Shown: one piece after another, positions 1 through 8,511 of the stretch
How positions within the stretch are numbered: position 1 is the stretch's first letter
Layout of the letters: every line of letters begins with the position of its first letter
Assembly: GCA_963575745.1 (NCBI GenBank)
Contig: CAUYUJ010019115.1
Location: 568,541-603,540 of the forward strand
Origin: Prorocentrum cordatum
Lineage: Eukaryota > Sar > Dinophyceae > Prorocentrales > Prorocentraceae
Direction: 5' to 3'
Length of the DNA: 35,000 nt
Notes under the pieces: model-generated
What the model was told of the DNA's origin: nothing
What the model saw: the letters and a program-made list of their open reading frames with translations, nothing else
The model's database searches: none
Translations under genes and position numbers: made by a program

Positions 1-130
1 GCGGCTCATGACCACTCCAGACGGGTTCCTGACACCGCTCATGTTCCCCAGCTCCTTCAGGACCGCCTGCCTGAGATCAAGGAGTACCAACATCAACATA
101 CCCTCTCGGAGGTCCGCGCGGTCTTCTTCT
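1..130 (-). CDS. Exon-like fragment, second half of an 'NPS' helical domain (partial at window edge)
   Basis: Read on the minus strand this stretch is open and contains VRNPSGVVMSR preceded by LRQAVLKELGNMSG. This resembles the second half of a short helical domain recurring elsewhere on this strand (PAQRAKVV...VRNPSAVMSNRIR at 5973-6104; AANPSGVAMAR at 5391-5462). I recall similar short domains as common in dinoflagellate predicted proteins but can give no family name and have not searched. Biochemical function is unknown. It runs to the window edge, so the C-terminal side is missing. A candidate first half lies upstream at 1063-1131, with an intron-sized gap between. It could be an exon of a live gene or a decayed copy; no complete ORF was found. 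Confidence 0.45.
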
Positions 131-429
131 TGGATCGGCACTGTCCCCCCCCATGGTTGGCGCCTCCGACGCTGCCCCTTGCGCGTTTCGCGCGCCAGGG
201 TGGGGGTCCAGCGCCGATCCAATAATTCTGCGCGGGTCCCCGGAAGTTTGGGCTGATCTAGCCTTTTCTCCTTCGATGCCTCTGGAACAAGCTGAGCCGA
301 CGGAGCACCTATGAGGGGAAACGCGAGGGGGGGGCAGCTGAGGGGGGAAACACGGAGCTGGAATGGCGATGCGTCGCCGATAGACATGCGATAAACCTCC
401 GATAGCGAATCCGCCCGTTCCAGGGCAGG

Positions 430-640
430 GTGGGTGAATTGGCGATTGGGGGTCGATTGCACCCCCAAGCGATCCTCGTCGTCTGACTTTCGGGTTATAA
501 CTCTGGTCTCTGGCGGTCGTTCGGGGCGATCCGAACAACCCCAGGCGCCCCTCGGTGAGGCCCAGCTCCCCGAGGCTGGAGAGCCGCCGAGAGTAGACGA
601 AAACGTCACGAAATCAGAAACCTCGAACCTCGAACCGCCT
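430..640 (-). repeat. Diverged copy of a segment shared with 6510-6660
   Basis: The stretch around ggtctctggcggtcgttcgg (from 511) and ccccgaggctggagagccgc (from 568) reappears in diverged form at about 6510-6650 (ggtctctggcggccgctcgg; ccccgaggctggagaaaacc). Order and spacing are kept and the surrounding bases are alignable. Both copies lie between fragments of the same minus-strand domain (first halves at 1063-1131 and 6664-6732, second halves at 1-130 and 6292-6384). The simplest reading is homologous intron sequence from a tandem duplication. A dispersed intron-borne repeat is the alternative. Confidence 0.5.
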
Positions 641-1062
641 ATCCCTGGCGTTGCCCCTGAGCTCCCCTTAACACGATTCCCCCCCTCAGCCGATCCCCCC
701 TCATCGGCGGTTCAAAGATGGGGCCCTGAGGGATGGGGCTCTAGGGATAGGAAGGTTGTTTGAGGCGCCTCGTCCTTCTGCCCCATCCCTCGGGCCCCCA
801 GGGCCCCATCTTGAAGCCCCGAACCGAACGTTGTGCCCCCTGAGATCCCCTTGAGATCCGAAATTGTCAACAAAACCGCAGCACTGCCAAACATCGTGAC
901 CAGAGCCCTGGACCAATCTTTCTGCTGCGTTTTTCGACCCGGATCGATCTGTAGCGGCCCCAAGGCCCAAGGCCCGAAACCGGGCGACCACGCCCGGAGT
1001 GTGAAAGAATTGCAGCGCCCGGAGCTCCAGCCCCCCTGTCGAGCCAATCCCCCCTCCTCACG
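641..1062. other. No recognisable gene; GC-rich intergenic or intronic DNA
   Basis: Overlapping ORFs exist on both strands but none shows a domain, codon preference or repeat structure I can support. A near-duplicate phrase (ggggccctgagggatgggg at 720 and an inverted partner near 780-810) forms a weak inverted repeat. If the exon reading of the flanking fragments is right, this is part of an intron. Confidence 0.4.
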
Positions 1063-1131
1063 CATGGCCCCGGACGCCTCCCCGCACCACCACTCCAGCC
1101 CCAAGCCGTCGACGATGCCCTGGACGTCCGA
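1063..1131 (-). CDS. Exon-like fragment, first half of the 'NPS' helical domain
   Basis: Minus-strand reading gives SDVQGIVDGLGLEWWCGEA followed by SGAM. It aligns by eye with the first half of the recurrent domain seen at 6664-6732 (DLDVDSFVERHELEPWVAEA) and 5635-5736 (EIFIKVNDLGEGVVDRLG): an acidic start, a hydrophobic pair, then a 'GLxxW/xxxEA' helix. The matching second half would be at 1-130, leaving an intervening ~930 bp that contains a segment shared with the equivalent gap at 6.4-6.66 kb. Function unknown. The assignment rests on short similarity only; chance resemblance in GC-rich DNA is possible. Confidence 0.35.
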
Positions 1132-1634
1132 GGCCGCCACGCCAGCAGAGCCGCCCCGGTCGCCGCCCAGATGGCGGGGGCGGCCAGCTCCGCCGACGGC
1201 GGGGCCGCGGCCGCGGGCGCCGGGCGGGCTGCGACTCCTGTGGCTGCGCGCAGGGAAGTGCATCGAGATCTTGACCTCGAGTCTGTTCTCACAGTGGGCG
1301 TGTTCGCCAGGTTTCTCGGGCCCTGGGGTTATCACACATCGATTTGGCTCGAAAACAAACACAGCAAAAATGATCCAGGGCTCCTGTCGCGATTTGGTCA
1401 AATTTCCGCAACTTCGGATCTCAGGGTGGCTCCGCAATATGGAGGTCTGAATCCTCCCAAATGGGGTTCGAGTGAAGTGACACATGCGACACTAATTTTT
1501 GCAACAAGAGATCTTGAGGCACATTCGTTGTCGATTTGAAGGCCCTGAGATGCCCCAGAGCTTCTGTGGGTCCCTGCTGGAAGTCCGTGGGCACCTGCTG
1601 GCAGGCAGGCTTCTTTCGTATGCAAGGGCTCCCA
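1132..1634. other. No recognisable gene
   Basis: GC-rich DNA passing into a more mixed composition after 1260. Only overlapping short ORFs are present. The minus strand upstream of 1131 stays open towards 1290 and could be the 5' side of the exon-like fragment, but it carries no motif I recognise. Confidence 0.4.
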
Positions 1635-1762
1635 ACTTCGCGCTTCGCGCTGCGCGAAGCGCGAAGTGCGAATAACTTCGCGCTCTCGCGCCGCCTCCCA
1701 GGGGAGCAAAAGAGGATGAGGAGGAATCGGAGCCGAACCGCGAAGCGCGAATAACTTCGCGC
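1635..1762. repeat. CGCGAAG hairpin cluster with a direct repeat
   Basis: Positions 1635-1650 and 1652-1667 are perfect 16-bp inverted arms (acttcgcgcttcgcgc and its complement) separated by one base. Immediately after, gcgaataacttcgcgc (1668-1683) recurs exactly at 1747-1762, again preceded by cgcgaagc. The unit is a GC-rich hairpin plus a 16-bp direct repeat flanking 63 bp. It resembles a short palindromic dispersed element rather than a coding feature. Confidence 0.7.
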
Positions 1763-1818
1763 CCTCGAGGGCGCCCTTGCGTATGTGCCTACCATAGATG
1801 TGGTCGGAAGATCACGCT

Positions 1819-1842
1819 ACATCGGCGATGCATCGCCGATGT
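1819..1842. repeat. Perfect 24-bp palindrome
   Basis: The 12-mer acatcggcgatg is followed directly by its exact reverse complement, giving a zero-loop palindrome. It lies about 100 bp outside the first 90-bp repeat array. Function unknown. Confidence 0.8.
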
Positions 1843-1929
1843 GTCGGCGACGCACGGGCACCGTCGGCGTGCAGGACGTCGGGCTCCACATCGGCTCCAC
1901 GTCGAGCCACAGCGCCGTCGCATCGGAGA

Positions 1930-2815
1930 TCCCATCGGATCATGTGTGGCAGTGGGCCACAGGGAGCTCCACCGAGGGCCCCAGTGGCGGTGTCCACGTG
2001 CGTCCGCGCCACCCATGTCGGCACACCCCTCACACGGTTCGTGGCCCCATAAAAGGGGGCTCCATGCGTTCGTGCCACCGATTTCGGCGCATCCCTCACA
2101 CGCTTCGTGGCCCCATAGGGAGCTCCACCGAAAGCCCCAATGGCGGTGTCCACATGCGACTGTGTCATCCATGTCGGCGCACCCTTCACACGCTTCGTGG
2201 CCCCATAGGGAGCTCCATTGTGGGCCCCAGTGGCAATGTCCACATGCGTCCGCGCCACCGATCTCGGCACACGCCCCATAGCTCCATCGAAGGCTCCAAT
2301 GGCGGTGTCCGCATGCGTTCCCCCACCCAGTACAACGTTCCGTGGCCGCCCCATAGGGAGCTACACCGAAAGCTGCAGTGGCGGTGTTCGCATGCGTGCA
2401 CCCCACCCAGTACAGCGTTTCGTGGCCCCATCGGAAACTCCACCGAAGGCCTCAGTGGTGTGTTCGCATGTGTTTCCCCGATCCAGTACAGCGTTTTTTT
2501 GGCCCCATAGGGAGCTCGACCGAAGGCCCTAGGGGCGGTGTCCGCATGCGTTTCCCCTACCCAGTACAGCGATTCGTGCCCCCCATCGTGAGCTCCACAG
2601 GAGGCCCCAGTTGCGGCCCTGCACCATTGCGGCGCACCCCTCACACGTTTCGCGGCCCCATGGTGGCCTCCGCCTCGAGCCCCAATGGTAGCGCCCACAT
2701 GACTGCCCCGCACCATATTGGCACACCCTTTGCATACTTCATCGCCCCTGAGGAGATCACCCGAAGGCGATACCCGCAATGGCGGCACTCCCAATCAGAT
2801 TTTTTGGTCCATGTT
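1930..2815 (+). repeat. 90-bp minisatellite array, copy 1 (degenerate)
   Basis: Tandem units built on ccccatagggagctccaccg, a short spacer, gtccacatgcg and cacacgcttcgtgg. The ggagctcc core recurs 90 bp apart at about 2119 and 2209; elsewhere spacing is irregular (roughly 60-82 bp) through internal deletions. The array ends in cgaaggcgatacccgcaatg (from 2760) followed by ggcggcactcccaatcag, matching the end of array 2 (gagggcgatactcgcaacgg near 3911). Long ORFs through it in several frames are by-products of a period divisible by three. Confidence 0.85.
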
Positions 2816-2817
2816 CT

Positions 2818-3931
2818 GTGGTGTGGATCCTCGTTTTGAAGAGACAGCGCCCCGCGTACCTTCCTCCTCCCTTCCTTCTTTCCTCCCCCCTCCTCCATCC
2901 TCCCATAATCACCATCATCCCATCACCCTCGTCCGTGCGTCCCCCCATCGATTTCGGCACACCCCTCACACGGTTCGTGGTCCCATCGGGAGTTCAGCCG
3001 AAGGCCCCAGTGGCAAGGTTCGCATAGCACCGCCGCCTCCATCTCAGCACACCCCTCACACGGTTCGTGGCCCCATGGGAAGTTTCGCCGAAAGCCCCAA
3101 TGGCAAGGTTCGCATAGCACCGCCGCCTCCATGTCGGCACACCCCTCACACGCTTCGTGGCCCCATAGGGAGCTCCGCCGAAGGCCCCAGTGGCAGGGTT
3201 CGCATGACACCGCCGCTTCCATTTCGGCACGCCCCTCAAACGTTCAGTGGCCCCATTGGGAACTCCGCCGAAGGCCCCAATGGCAGGGTTCGCACGGCAC
3301 CGCCACCCTCGTTTCGGCACACCCCTCGCAAGTTTCGCGGCCCGATAGGGAGCCCCGCCGAAGTTCCCAATGGCAAGCTTTGCATAGCACCGCCGCCTCC
3401 ATTTCGGCACAGCCCTCACACGTTTCGAAGCCACATAGGGAGTTCTGCCGAAGGCTCCAGTGGCAGGGTTCGCATGGCACCGCCGCCCCCATGTCGGCGC
3501 ACACCTCACCTCACACGTTTCGTGGCACACCCCTCACACGTTTCGTGGCCTTATAAGGAGCCCCGCCTAAAGCCCGAATGGCAAGGTTCGCATGGCACCG
3601 CCGCCTCCATGTCAGCACGCCCCTCACACGTTTCGTGGCCCCATAGTTTGGGAGCTCCGCCGAAGGCACCAGTGGCAGGGTTCGCATGGCACCGCCGTCT
3701 CCATTTCGGCACAGCCCTCACATGTTTCGCGTGCCCATCGGGAACTCCACCGAAGGCCCCAGTGGCAAAGTACGCATGACAACGCCATCTCCATTTCGGA
3801 GCACCCCTTACACGTTTCATGGCCCCATAGGGAGCTTCGCTGAAAGCCCCAGTGGCAAGGTTCGAATGGCACCGCCGCCTCCATTTCGACACACTCCTCA
3901 CACGTTGCCCGAGGGCGATACTCGCAACGGC
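2818..3931 (+). repeat. 90-bp minisatellite array, copy 2; left arm of a giant palindrome
   Basis: Starts with a unique flank ending tcgttttgaagagacagcgc (from 2831), then ccccgcgt, then a pyrimidine-rich stretch, then about ten units. The phrase cgccgcctccat and variants begins at 3031, 3121, 3211, 3301, 3391 and 3481 (exact 90-bp steps). After a 28-bp internal duplication it continues at 3599, 3693, 3783 and 3873. The array ends with the same boundary phrase as copy 1. A 353-residue ORF (2718-3779) reads through as 30-residue repeats (PHTxRGPIGSSAEGPSGRV type), but other frames are equally open, so I do not call it a gene. Confidence 0.9.
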
Positions 3932-4015
3932 GGTATTCACAACTGCGTATGTTTGGGTCCTTCGCCAGGATAATATCTCAGGCGAAGGACCCGACCATAT
4001 ACAGTTGTGAATGCC
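3932..4015. repeat. 35-bp-arm hairpin at the centre of the inverted 90-bp arrays
   Basis: Positions 3932-3966 and 3981-4015 are inverted copies (ggtattcacaactg at the outer end, gggtccttcgcc at the inner end) with only a few mismatches. They are separated by a 14-nt AT-rich loop, aggataatatctca. Beyond the arms the homology continues into the flanking 90-bp arrays, making this the turn of a much larger palindrome. Confidence 0.9.
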
Positions 4016-5093
4016 CCAAGTGTGAGTATGGTCTTCGGTGGATTTCCCCATGTGGCCAGGACGCGCGCGAAAGCGGAGCTCACCATGGGGGCCGCGATAC
4101 GGGTGAAGGGCGTGCCGAAATGGGGAGAGCCGCATGCGAACCGTGCCACTGGGGGCTTCATGCTACCACGCAGCGCTCAAGGGGTGTGCCGAAATGGGCG
4201 TGACGTCCACATGCGAACATCGCAATTGGTGCCTGATGTGGAGCTCCCTATGGGCCACGAAACGCGTAAGCGGCGTGCCGAAACGGGGGTGGTGCCCACA
4301 TGTGAACGTCGCCACAGGGGTCTCAGGTCGACCTCCCTATGGGCCCACGAAGCGTGTTAGGGTGGTGCCGAAACGGGCGCGACGCCCACACGCGAACGTC
4401 GCCGCTGGGGCCTGCGGTGGAGCTCCCTACTGTGCCACGAGACGTGCGACGGGTGTGCCAAAACGGGCGTGACGCCCACATGCGAATGTCGCCACTGGGG
4501 CCTCAGGTGGAGCTCCCTATGGGCCCACGAGGCGCGTGAGGGGTGTGCCAAAAAGGGCGTGACGCCCACATGCAAACGCCGCCACAGAGGCCTTCGGTGG
4601 AGCTCCCTATTGGGCTACGAAGCGTGTCAAGGGCGTACCGGAACGGGCGCGACGCCCACACGGGAACGTCGCCACTGGGGCCTCAGGTGGAAATCCCTAT
4701 GGGCCCACGAGGCGTCTGAGGGCTGTGCCGAAACCGGCGCGACGTCCACATGCGAACGTCGCCATTTGGACCTTATGTGGAGCTCACTATGGGGCCACGA
4801 AGTGCGTGAGGGGCGTGCCGAAACGGGCGTGACGCCCACACGCGAACGTCGCAGCTGGGGCCTTCGGTGGAGCTCCCTATCAGGCCACGAAGCGCGTCAG
4901 GGGCGTGCCGAAACGGGCGTGACGCCCGCACGCGAACGTCTTCACTGGGGCCTCAGGTGGAGCTCCCTATGGGGTCACGACGCGTCTGAGGGGTGTGCCG
5001 AAACGGAAACGTGAGGAGGGCAGAGGAGGGATGGGAGGAGGGAGGTGAGGAACGCGGGGCGCTGTCTCTTCAACACGAGGGCTCAACACCATT
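4016..5093 (-). repeat. 90-bp minisatellite array, copy 3 (inverted); right arm of the giant palindrome
   Basis: The same repeat as copy 2, reverse-complemented. The phrase gacgcccaca or a close variant begins at 4291, 4381, 4471, 4561, 4651, 4741, 4831 and 4921: eight consecutive units with no net indel. The distal end carries the same unique flank as copy 2 (acgcggggcgctgtctcttc from 5052), so arrays 2 and 3 share both outer and inner boundaries. ORFs on both strands across it are periodic by-products. Confidence 0.9.
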
Positions 5094-5390
5094 TTATGGT
5101 TGGGAGCAACAATTCGTCGGATGTCTGGGCTCGGCGAGGGGCCGCCCTTGCGCGCGGCCAGCTCCTGCCCTCGCCCTCGTAGCCCCGGCTGCCGCGGCCC
5201 TGCCCCTTCGGTGCCCTCTCTTCGGGTGTTGCCAGAAGTGTCCCTGGCCCAGGGGGTCCCAACGATTTCCAAGGAGGCTCCACGGCCCAAGAGCACCCCT
5301 CACGAGGCCCAGAGGGCTCTAAGGACTCCCAAATGGAGGGGGCGCCATGGGCCGGGGACACCTTTGGCAACCCCCGATCTCTCTGCCAGG
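5094..5390. other. No recognisable gene; GC-rich flank of the palindrome
   Basis: Several frames are open on both strands but none has a recognisable domain. On the minus strand this would be the sequence downstream of the exon-like fragment at 5391-5462. Confidence 0.35.
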
Positions 5391-5462
5391 GAACTTGCGG
5401 AGCGCGCTGCTGATCCGCGCCATCGCCACGCCCGAGGGATTGGCGGCCTTCATGAGCTTGAG
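5391..5462 (-). CDS. Exon-like fragment, second half of the 'NPS' helical domain
   Basis: Minus-strand reading gives LKLMKAANPSGVAMARIS and continues LRKF. The NPSGVxMxR core matches fragments at 1-130 and 5973-6104. Just upstream on the minus strand is a pyrimidine-rich stretch ending in AG (gtcttcttccgag), suitable for a 3' splice site. About 170 bp further upstream the first half ends in EAVMETG (5635-5736), so the two halves may be joined by a ~170-nt intron. The donor is not resolved; non-canonical dinoflagellate donors (GC, GA) are a known complication. Confidence 0.5.
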
Positions 5463-5634
5463 GCCTCGGAAGAAGACAAAATACCCATACAGCTACTCTT
5501 GCCTCGCTTCCGGTTTTGGGGCCTCCTGGGAGGCCTTCGTCGCCACCGCTGGATTCGCCTCGAACCTCTGGTCAGAATGCACCCCGGGATAAATCCAGGG
5601 AGTAGCGGTGTTGGTATCTTTTGGTCTGACCAAG

Positions 5635-5736
5635 GCCGGTCTCCATGACCGCCTCTGTCTGCTCTGGCGTGAGGGTGCCCAGGCGGTCGACCACGCCCTC
5701 GCCCAGGTCGTTCACCTTGATGAAAATCTCCACTCG
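5635..5736 (-). CDS. Exon-like fragment, first half of the 'NPS' helical domain
   Basis: Minus-strand reading gives RVEIFIKVNDLGEGVVDRLG followed by a helix ending PEQTEAVMETG. The pattern 'FIxxNxLxExxxDxLxxLxPExxxAVM' is the clearest first half in the window. The matching second half is at 5391-5462. The reading frame is open, with none of the frameshifts common in the transposon relics here, which favours a functional or recently functional exon. Molecular role unknown. Confidence 0.5.
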
Positions 5737-5972
5737 TTTCTCTAGAGGTATGCTCGGTAAGGCTTCGGGCTGCGCGCTGACAGCCCCCCAGGCAGTCCCA
5801 GCTGGTCTCGACGCCTCAGCCCCAGGGCGCGGGGCGCCCCAGGGGGCGACCCCAGAAGCGGTGCCTGAGTGTTGAGACCGCCCTGGGCTCCTCGGGGAGC
5901 CTGTTGGGGCCAGCTGGGACTACCTGGCGGGGCTGTCTCTGCGCAGCCCGAAGCCTCACCAAGTATGCTATG

Positions 5973-6104
5973 CCGTATCCGGTTCGACATGACGGCGCTG
6001 GGGTTCCGGACACGATCTGGCCCCTCCATCTCGAGCGGGGGGTTCACGACCTTTGCTCGCTGCGCCGGCGTCAGCAGCTGCAGCGCCTCTCGGCTGCGCA
6101 CCCA
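5973..6104 (-). CDS. Exon-like fragment, mostly complete 'NPS' helical domain
   Basis: Minus-strand reading gives WVRSREALQLLTPAQRAKVV, then PPLEMEG, then VRNPSAVMSNRIR. Both the 'LTPAQRAKV' helix and the NPS motif lie in one uninterrupted frame, so this copy lacks the intron inferred in the other two. It lies upstream (minus-strand sense) of the 5635-5736 copy, giving a tandem-domain order. The surrounding ORF runs 6155-5742. Function unknown. Confidence 0.5.
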
Positions 6105-6291
6105 GGGGGGGAAGGCAGAAGGGGTGCGGGCCCTCTCAGAAGGCTCGCCAGACATGCTCGCGCAACGACAAGATCACGACGGGAATTCGTGTGGCCGATT
6201 TCGGCCCTCGGGGACCCTCGCTGGGCCCTGGGATCGTCAACAAAACGAACCGCGGTGAAGAACTGGCCCTGGGGAAAGGGTCGGGACCTCA

Positions 6292-6384
6292 GGGGGGCTG
6301 CATTGAAGAAGCCAGTACATCGGGTGCCTGGGCCAGAAGGGCTCCGTCCCTCTGAACCGTTTCTTGGAGCCTCCCCCGAAGCCG
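6292..6384 (-). CDS. Exon-like fragment, second half of the 'NPS' helical domain (NPS motif replaced)
   Basis: Minus-strand reading ends RLRGRLQETVQRDGALL, APDVLASSMQPP, then a stop. The helix 'LQETVQRDGALL' fits the family, but the NPS core is APD here. The first half is at 6664-6732 in the same frame (the ORF is continuous from 7245). The intervening 280 bp may nevertheless be an intron, because it contains the segment shared with 430-640. Confidence 0.4.
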
Positions 6385-6509
6385 GGGAAGGCCACTCAGA
6401 GGGCGGGAGGGCCTCGGAGAGGCCCCGCCACCTTCCTGAGAGGACCTGCCCCCTCTCACTTCCCCCTTCGGCGCGCCGCCGAGCTCGGCTTCCGAGCCCC
6501 AGCTCCGGT

Positions 6510-6660
6510 CTCTGGCGGCCGCTCGGGAGGACCCGGGCACCCCCCGAACGACCTCGGCGAGGCGCGGCCGCTTCAGAGCACCCCGAGGCTGGAGAAAACC
6601 GCCGAGAGCCGACGGGCAGGCACGAAGACGTCGGACCTCGAAGCTGGAGCTTCCACCCTC
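6510..6660 (-). repeat. Diverged copy of the segment at 430-640
   Basis: See the entry at 430-640. It sits between the two halves of a domain copy, at a position equivalent to that of its partner. Confidence 0.5.
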
Positions 6661-6663
6661 GCT

Positions 6664-6732
6664 GCGCCGCCGAGCCTCGGCCACCCACGGCTCCAGCTCG
6701 TGCCGCTCTACGAAGCTGTCTACGTCGAGATC
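6664..6732 (-). CDS. Exon-like fragment, first half of the 'NPS' helical domain
   Basis: Minus-strand reading gives DLDVDSFVERHELEPWVAEA then RRR. The acidic lead, FVxxHxLxxW helix and EA turn match the other first halves. It lies inside a longer open frame (7245-6289), but the Pro/Gly/Arg-rich remainder looks like translated GC-rich DNA, so I limit the call to the recognisable part. Upstream, 6960-7040 (GPDMVNAVSTLAMAVADM) may be linker or another exon; I cannot support that. Confidence 0.45.
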
Positions 6733-6779
6733 GCCCTCCCCGAGCGGCCCGTCCGGGGTCGTGGAGCGGGCGGCGCCCC

Positions 6780-7395
6780 TCCTGTGCCCCCGCCTCCCCC
6801 ATGGGCTCCTCCCTTCCTCCCCCTTCATCACCCGTTCCGTTCTCACTCTGCCTCCTTCCCGTCTTAGTCTTCCTCCGACTCCTCTTGCTCTCCGCTCTCC
6901 CTCTTCCTCTTTGTCTTTCTCCTCCTCCTTCCTCGGTCTCCTCCTGCCTCCTCCTCTCCTCCTGGTGCCGCTCGCAGAGCTCATGTCGGCCACGGCCATC
7001 GCCAAGGTGCTCACCGCGTTGACCATGTCGGGGCCCTGGCGGCTGCAACGGCGAGCGTGCGTCTGGAAGTTGCCAGCACCAAAAGCCCCGGGGGAATCGT
7101 GAGGAGGGGGAAGGACGAAGGGGGGGAGGGAGTGAGCGGACGGGATGGGCATGGATGGGAGAGGGAGAGTGTGGAAGAGACCACCCACTTTCCCCCTCCT
7201 CTCACTCCGCTCCCCCTTTACTGTCTCCTCCTCCTCCTCCTTCACCTCCTTCCCCTCCTTCTTCTCTTCCTGAACTGATCCGTCTCCTCCTCCTCCTTCT
7301 CCTTTCTCGCTTGCCGTCCACTTCCTCCTTCAGCTTCTCTTCCTTCTCCTCCGTCCCCTCTCTCCTCGATGCATATCTTCCTCCTCCTCCTCCTA
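6780..7395. repeat. Pyrimidine-rich low-complexity stretches
   Basis: Long CT-rich runs on the plus strand (about 6840-6965 and 7185-7395) separated by a mixed stretch. There are no domains in any frame. The runs pass directly into the ATC microsatellite. Confidence 0.7.
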
Positions 7396-7470
7396 CTCCG
7401 CATCACCATCATCACCATCATAATCACCATCACCATCACCATCACCATCACCATCGCCATCATCATCACC

Positions 7471-7524
<54 letters not shown>

Positions 7525-7780
7525 GTAACCATCACCATCATCATCGTCATCATCATCATCATCATCGTATCCATCACCATCGTCATAATCATCATCATCA
7601 TGATGATGATGATCATCATCATCATCATCATCATCATCTTCATCTTCATGATCATCATGACCGTCATCACCAACGCCCTCATCATCATCATCATCCCCAT
7701 CATTATCCCCATCATTATCATCATCATCAGCATCATCATCATCAACATCATCATCGTCAGCATCATCATCATCAGTTTTG

Positions 7781-7825
<45 letters not shown>

Positions 7826-7902
7826 CCATCATAATCACCATCACCATCACCATCACCATCATCATCATCATCACCATCGTCATAATCATCATCATCATCA
7901 TG

Positions 7903-7955
<53 letters not shown>
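7396..7955. repeat. (ATC)n microsatellite, ~550 bp
   Basis: Nearly pure cat/atc triplets with scattered interruptions (ccatcg, cataatc, a short inverted gatgatgatgatc block near 7600-7615). In different frames it translates as poly-His, poly-Ile, poly-Met or poly-Asp ORFs of 230-330 residues; all are simple consequences of the triplet. Confidence 0.97.
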
Positions 7956-8159
7956 ATCTCCTCAACCTGTATACTACTTCTCCTTCTCCTCCTCTCCCCT
8001 CTCCGGGTCTTCCATCCTCTCCTGCCCCCTCTCCTCTACCCTTCCCTCCTCCTCTCGCGCCCATCTCCTCTACATTCTTGTTTTGTCCTCCTGGCCCTCC
8101 TCTCCTCCCCTGCCTAGCCTTCCTTCCCCTGCTCACTCCTTCTGCTACCCCCGCCCTCT

Positions 8160-8510
8160 CTCATTGTGTGGGGGGGGGCAAGTCGAAGCGCCCAGGCCAG
8201 TGCTCGGGGGAGCCCTATGGGCCCGCACCACAAGTCGGTCGACGTCGGCGGACCAACTTGCCGATCCTGGCTGGTCCGATCATGGGCCCAAGATGGATCT
8301 GGCCACGATCCGTGAGGTGGTCAGCTGCCGTCGCCCGAACAGGTCAGTCCGGCCAAGGGCGTAGCCAATCCATCCGTCTTCCTGCCTTTCCTATCTATAA
8401 CTCCTTCTCACCTGACCACCAGACGTGTCGGCTGGGCGGGCTGGGCACTTCGCCTGAGATCTCCTCCTCGGATATGACCCCGACGCTTGCGTTTTCCAAC
8501 AACTGGACGA
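8160..8510. other. No recognisable gene
   Basis: Mixed-composition DNA between the microsatellite's CT-rich flank and the 83-bp minisatellite. Short ORFs only. Confidence 0.4.
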
Positions 8511-8511
8511 A

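Noticed and set aside
1785-5014. Long repetitive ORFs on both strands across the 90-bp arrays as a repeat protein
   Set aside because: A 90-bp period keeps every frame open if one unit lacks stops; several frames on both strands are equally long and no frame is favoured. Kept only as a question in the findings.
1930-5093. CRISPR-like array
   Set aside because: Whole 90-bp units repeat without unique spacers, no cas genes are near, and the setting is eukaryotic.
6071-7048. 325-residue minus-strand ORF rich in Arg, Gly and Glu
   Set aside because: Alternative frame over the exon-like fragments; low-complexity composition and no motif.
7155-8136. Large poly-His, poly-Ile, poly-Met and poly-Asp ORFs (230-330 residues)
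   Set aside because: All are readings of one ATC microsatellite in different frames; no flanking domain or start context supports a protein.
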